From assembly GCA_964384465.1 (NCBI GenBank), contig CAYLLT010000019.1, positions 1 through 64,000 of the forward strand: DNA of 64,000 nt, read 5' to 3'. Shown here one piece after another: positions 62,608 to 64,000 of this stretch (position 1 is its first letter; each line of letters opens with the position of its first letter). A program made the translations under genes and the position numbers. The DNA is from CAYLLT01 sp964384465. GTDB taxonomy: Bacteria; Planctomycetota; Phycisphaerae; UBA1845; PWPN01. The notes beneath the pieces are model-generated. The model saw only the letters and a program-made list of their open reading frames with translations. It was not told the DNA's origin and ran no database searches.

Positions 62608-62697
62608 GGGTGGCACGCATCCCGATGTACATCGGGATTTTTGTGCGTGCGATCAGGGCGGAATGTACCGACAAAAAAGAACTTGTCGGTGCCACCC
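62608..62697. repeat. 90-bp element with GGGTGGCAC terminal inverted repeats, family E
   Basis: GGGTGGCAC at 62608-62616 and GTGCCACCC at 62689-62697 bound a segment with two internal hairpins, including GACAA-AAAAAGAAC-TTGTC. A partial relative is at about 57640-57695. It resembles a miniature inverted-repeat element and falls between decayed gene B and the next gene. Confidence 0.65.
62619..62642 (+). terminator. Perfect hairpin with T-run
   Basis: ATCCCGATGTACATCGGGAT (62619-62638) is a perfect 20-bp palindrome followed by T residues to 62642. It is internal to the family E element and may terminate plus-strand transcription from the small-gene pair. Confidence 0.6.
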
Positions 62698-62733
62698 AAG
62701 GCGTCATTCGCAAACTGACTTGGGAGGTACACA

Positions 62734-63738
62734 ATGAGACGCGCGAAACGAATCACGGTTATCACGTTCGCTATCCTCTATGCCGCGACGGCGGCTTTCG
62801 CCTTAATCGGCGGGGGATATGATCTGACGTGGAATACGTTCGATGGCGGCGGCGGGACCAGCACCGGCGGTGGATATGAAGTCTCCGGCACGATCGGCCA
62901 GCCGGATGCGAGTGCGGCCGATGCGATGATCGGCGGAAGCTACTCGCTCACCGGCGGGTTCTGGGGCGGGATATCATCGGCCTGCGCGCGGACGGTCGCT
63001 GGCAGACAGGTATTTTACAACAATTCCTTCTACGACTCGGCGGCAGCGGCGTGCAACACACTCGTGGGCCAGACTTGCAGCGACAATACGGCGATCGCCA
63101 CCGACAAGACGGCGCTCAACCCCGGCGCGACCGCGGGCACCAGCAACTACATCAGTTTCAGCAGGGGCATCAACGGCTTGATGATCGACGTGTCGGCGGG
63201 CGCGGGTTGCAGCGCGCTGCCGGCCGGGCCGCTGGCCGCGTCGAATTTTGATTTCAAAATCGCCAACAGCGCCAACCTGGGCAGCTATGTCGCCGCGGCG
63301 GCGCCCACCAGCATCGACGTCACGCCCGGCGGCGGCACCGGCGGGGCGGACCGCATCAAAATCATCTGGGCGAACAACGCCATTCCCAATACCCGCTGGC
63401 TGCGGACGGTGGTGAAATCGAACGCCAATGGCGGTGCGTTGGACCTCGCGTCCGACAACGTGTTCTATTACGGTCTGGCCATCGGCGACAGTCTGACACC
63501 GGGCGTCACGCGCGTGGTGGTCAGCTCGACGGATGAGATCGACGCGCGCAATCATCCGCACAACAGTCTGAGCCGCGTGCCGGTGGCCACAAACTCCACG
63601 TACGCGGTGGCCAATGCGCCGGACGCCAAATACGACTATGACAAGAGCAGCACGGTCAGCTCGACCGACGAGATCATCTCCCGCAACAACCCGGCGAACT
63701 CGGTGAGCGGTTTGCTACTGCTGAACCCAGCGCCGTGA
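62734..63738 (+). CDS. Secreted protein with dockerin-like end, 334 residues
   Basis: GGGAGGT precedes ATG 62734. Signal peptide (VITFAILYAATAAFALIG), then a Gly-rich opening (GGYDLTWNTFDGGGGTSTGG, GYEVSGTIGQPD, SYSLTGGFWGG) typical of planctomycete exported proteins. The middle (about 85-240) is Cys-containing beta-rich. The end has two loops of the form SSTDEI-RN (VVVSSTDEIDARNHPHNSLS and YDYDKSSTVSSTDEIISRNN), a variant of the paired EF-hand dockerin-like module. Role unknown; extracellular. Confidence 0.85.
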   Translation: MRRAKRITVITFAILYAATAAFALIGGGYDLTWNTFDGGGGTSTGGGYEVSGTIGQPDASAADAMIGGSYSLTGGFWGGISSACARTVAGRQVFYNNSFYDSAAAACNTLVGQTCSDNTAIATDKTALNPGATAGTSNYISFSRGINGLMIDVSAGAGCSALPAGPLAASNFDFKIANSANLGSYVAAAAPTSIDVTPGGGTGGADRIKIIWANNAIPNTRWLRTVVKSNANGGALDLASDNVFYYGLAIGDSLTPGVTRVVVSSTDEIDARNHPHNSLSRVPVATNSTYAVANAPDAKYDYDKSSTVSSTDEIISRNNPANSVSGLLLLNPAP

Positions 63739-64000
63739 CGGTTGGCCCGGATTATCCGCCACAGAGACCTGACGCGGCGAACTCGGTACAAGAGGGAGAG
63801 ACGGAGAGATGGAGAGAAAGTCGGATCAGCGTGATCTCTCCCTCTCTCTGTCTCTCCATCTGCTTTACTCCGTGATCTCCATGTCTGCCTGTCTACGGTG
63901 TTAAAATCTCGAATCCGCTCTTGGGACCAGCCCCAGCCTTGGGCCGCGTGATCGCATACCGACGGGGAATCCATGGTCGAGATACCGTTCAGCGGTTGTA
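63739..64000. other. Terminal 262 bp: simple-sequence inverted tract, no gene supported
   Basis: A purine-rich run (GAGAGACGGAGAGATGGAGA) at about 63794-63820 is roughly complementary to the CTCTCCCTCTCTCTGTCTCT run at about 63836-63858. The last 100 bp stay open on the minus strand (TTAERYLDHGFPVG frame) and might be the end of a gene beyond the window; this cannot be decided. Confidence 0.4.

Overview
The window is GC-rich (roughly 60-65%) bacterial chromosome that looks like Planctomycetota, most likely a Phycisphaerae-like lineage. The reasons are the kind of genes present: secreted proteins ending in paired EF-hand (dockerin-like) modules, sulfatase-modifying-factor (FGE) folds, TAT-exported Gfo/Idh oxidoreductases, CehA/McbA-type PHP hydrolases, HTTM proteins, Ser/Thr kinases, stand-alone prepilin-like proteins, and dispersed palindromes of the kind seen in planctomycete genomes. 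The phylum is an inference; there is no rRNA or marker tree here.

Layout. 1-2.9 kb: a large secreted metzincin-type protease on the minus strand, cut by the window edge. 3.4-8.7 kb: murD, divergent from a GntR/LacI-hybrid regulator followed by a secreted PHP-domain protein. 8.7-9.4 kb: a vapBC toxin-antitoxin pair with a promoter/operator. 9.4-20.3 kb: an exported thioredoxin-NHL protein, two long TPR proteins, a periplasmic sugar-binding-type lipoprotein, an HTTM membrane protein, a FlaA1/CapD-type nucleotide-sugar dehydratase and a secreted repeat protein. 20.7-26.6 kb: a 44-residue membrane protein, then a minus-strand housekeeping cluster (exported-protein gene, rpmA, obg, coaX, MnmE-like GTPase, Ser/Thr kinase). 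26.7-39 kb: hpt, a PH-domain membrane protein, parts of two ribose-type ABC importers, tandem small paralogues, a pseudopilin-like protein, an RluA pseudouridine synthase, homoserine dehydrogenase plus the alternative (ApgM-like) homoserine kinase, a cupredoxin lipoprotein and a GT4 glycosyltransferase. 39-48 kb: lipoprotein, secreted sugar dehydrogenase with dockerin, thyX, homocysteine methyltransferase, methyltransferase, DUF190/crcB, FGE protein, rho, Dabb protein. 48-64 kb: accessory territory with a prepilin-like protein, a decaying DUF4160/DUF2442 set, a secreted FGE protein, a single-gene type IIG restriction-modification island bounded by a 21-bp direct repeat, a TAT oxidoreductase, and a run of secreted repeat proteins separated by degraded small genes.

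The most notable items are (i) the R-M gene flanked by an exact duplication of the last 21 bases of its neighbour; (ii) three small conserved genes, each broken by a single small indel (49.6-49.8 kb and two side by side at 62.1-62.6 kb); (iii) several families of dispersed palindromic elements, two of which lie inside open coding frames; (iv) ABC import genes with binding proteins and permeases but no ATPase; (v) genes with divergent active sites or missing signature motifs (MnmE-like GTPase, cupredoxin).
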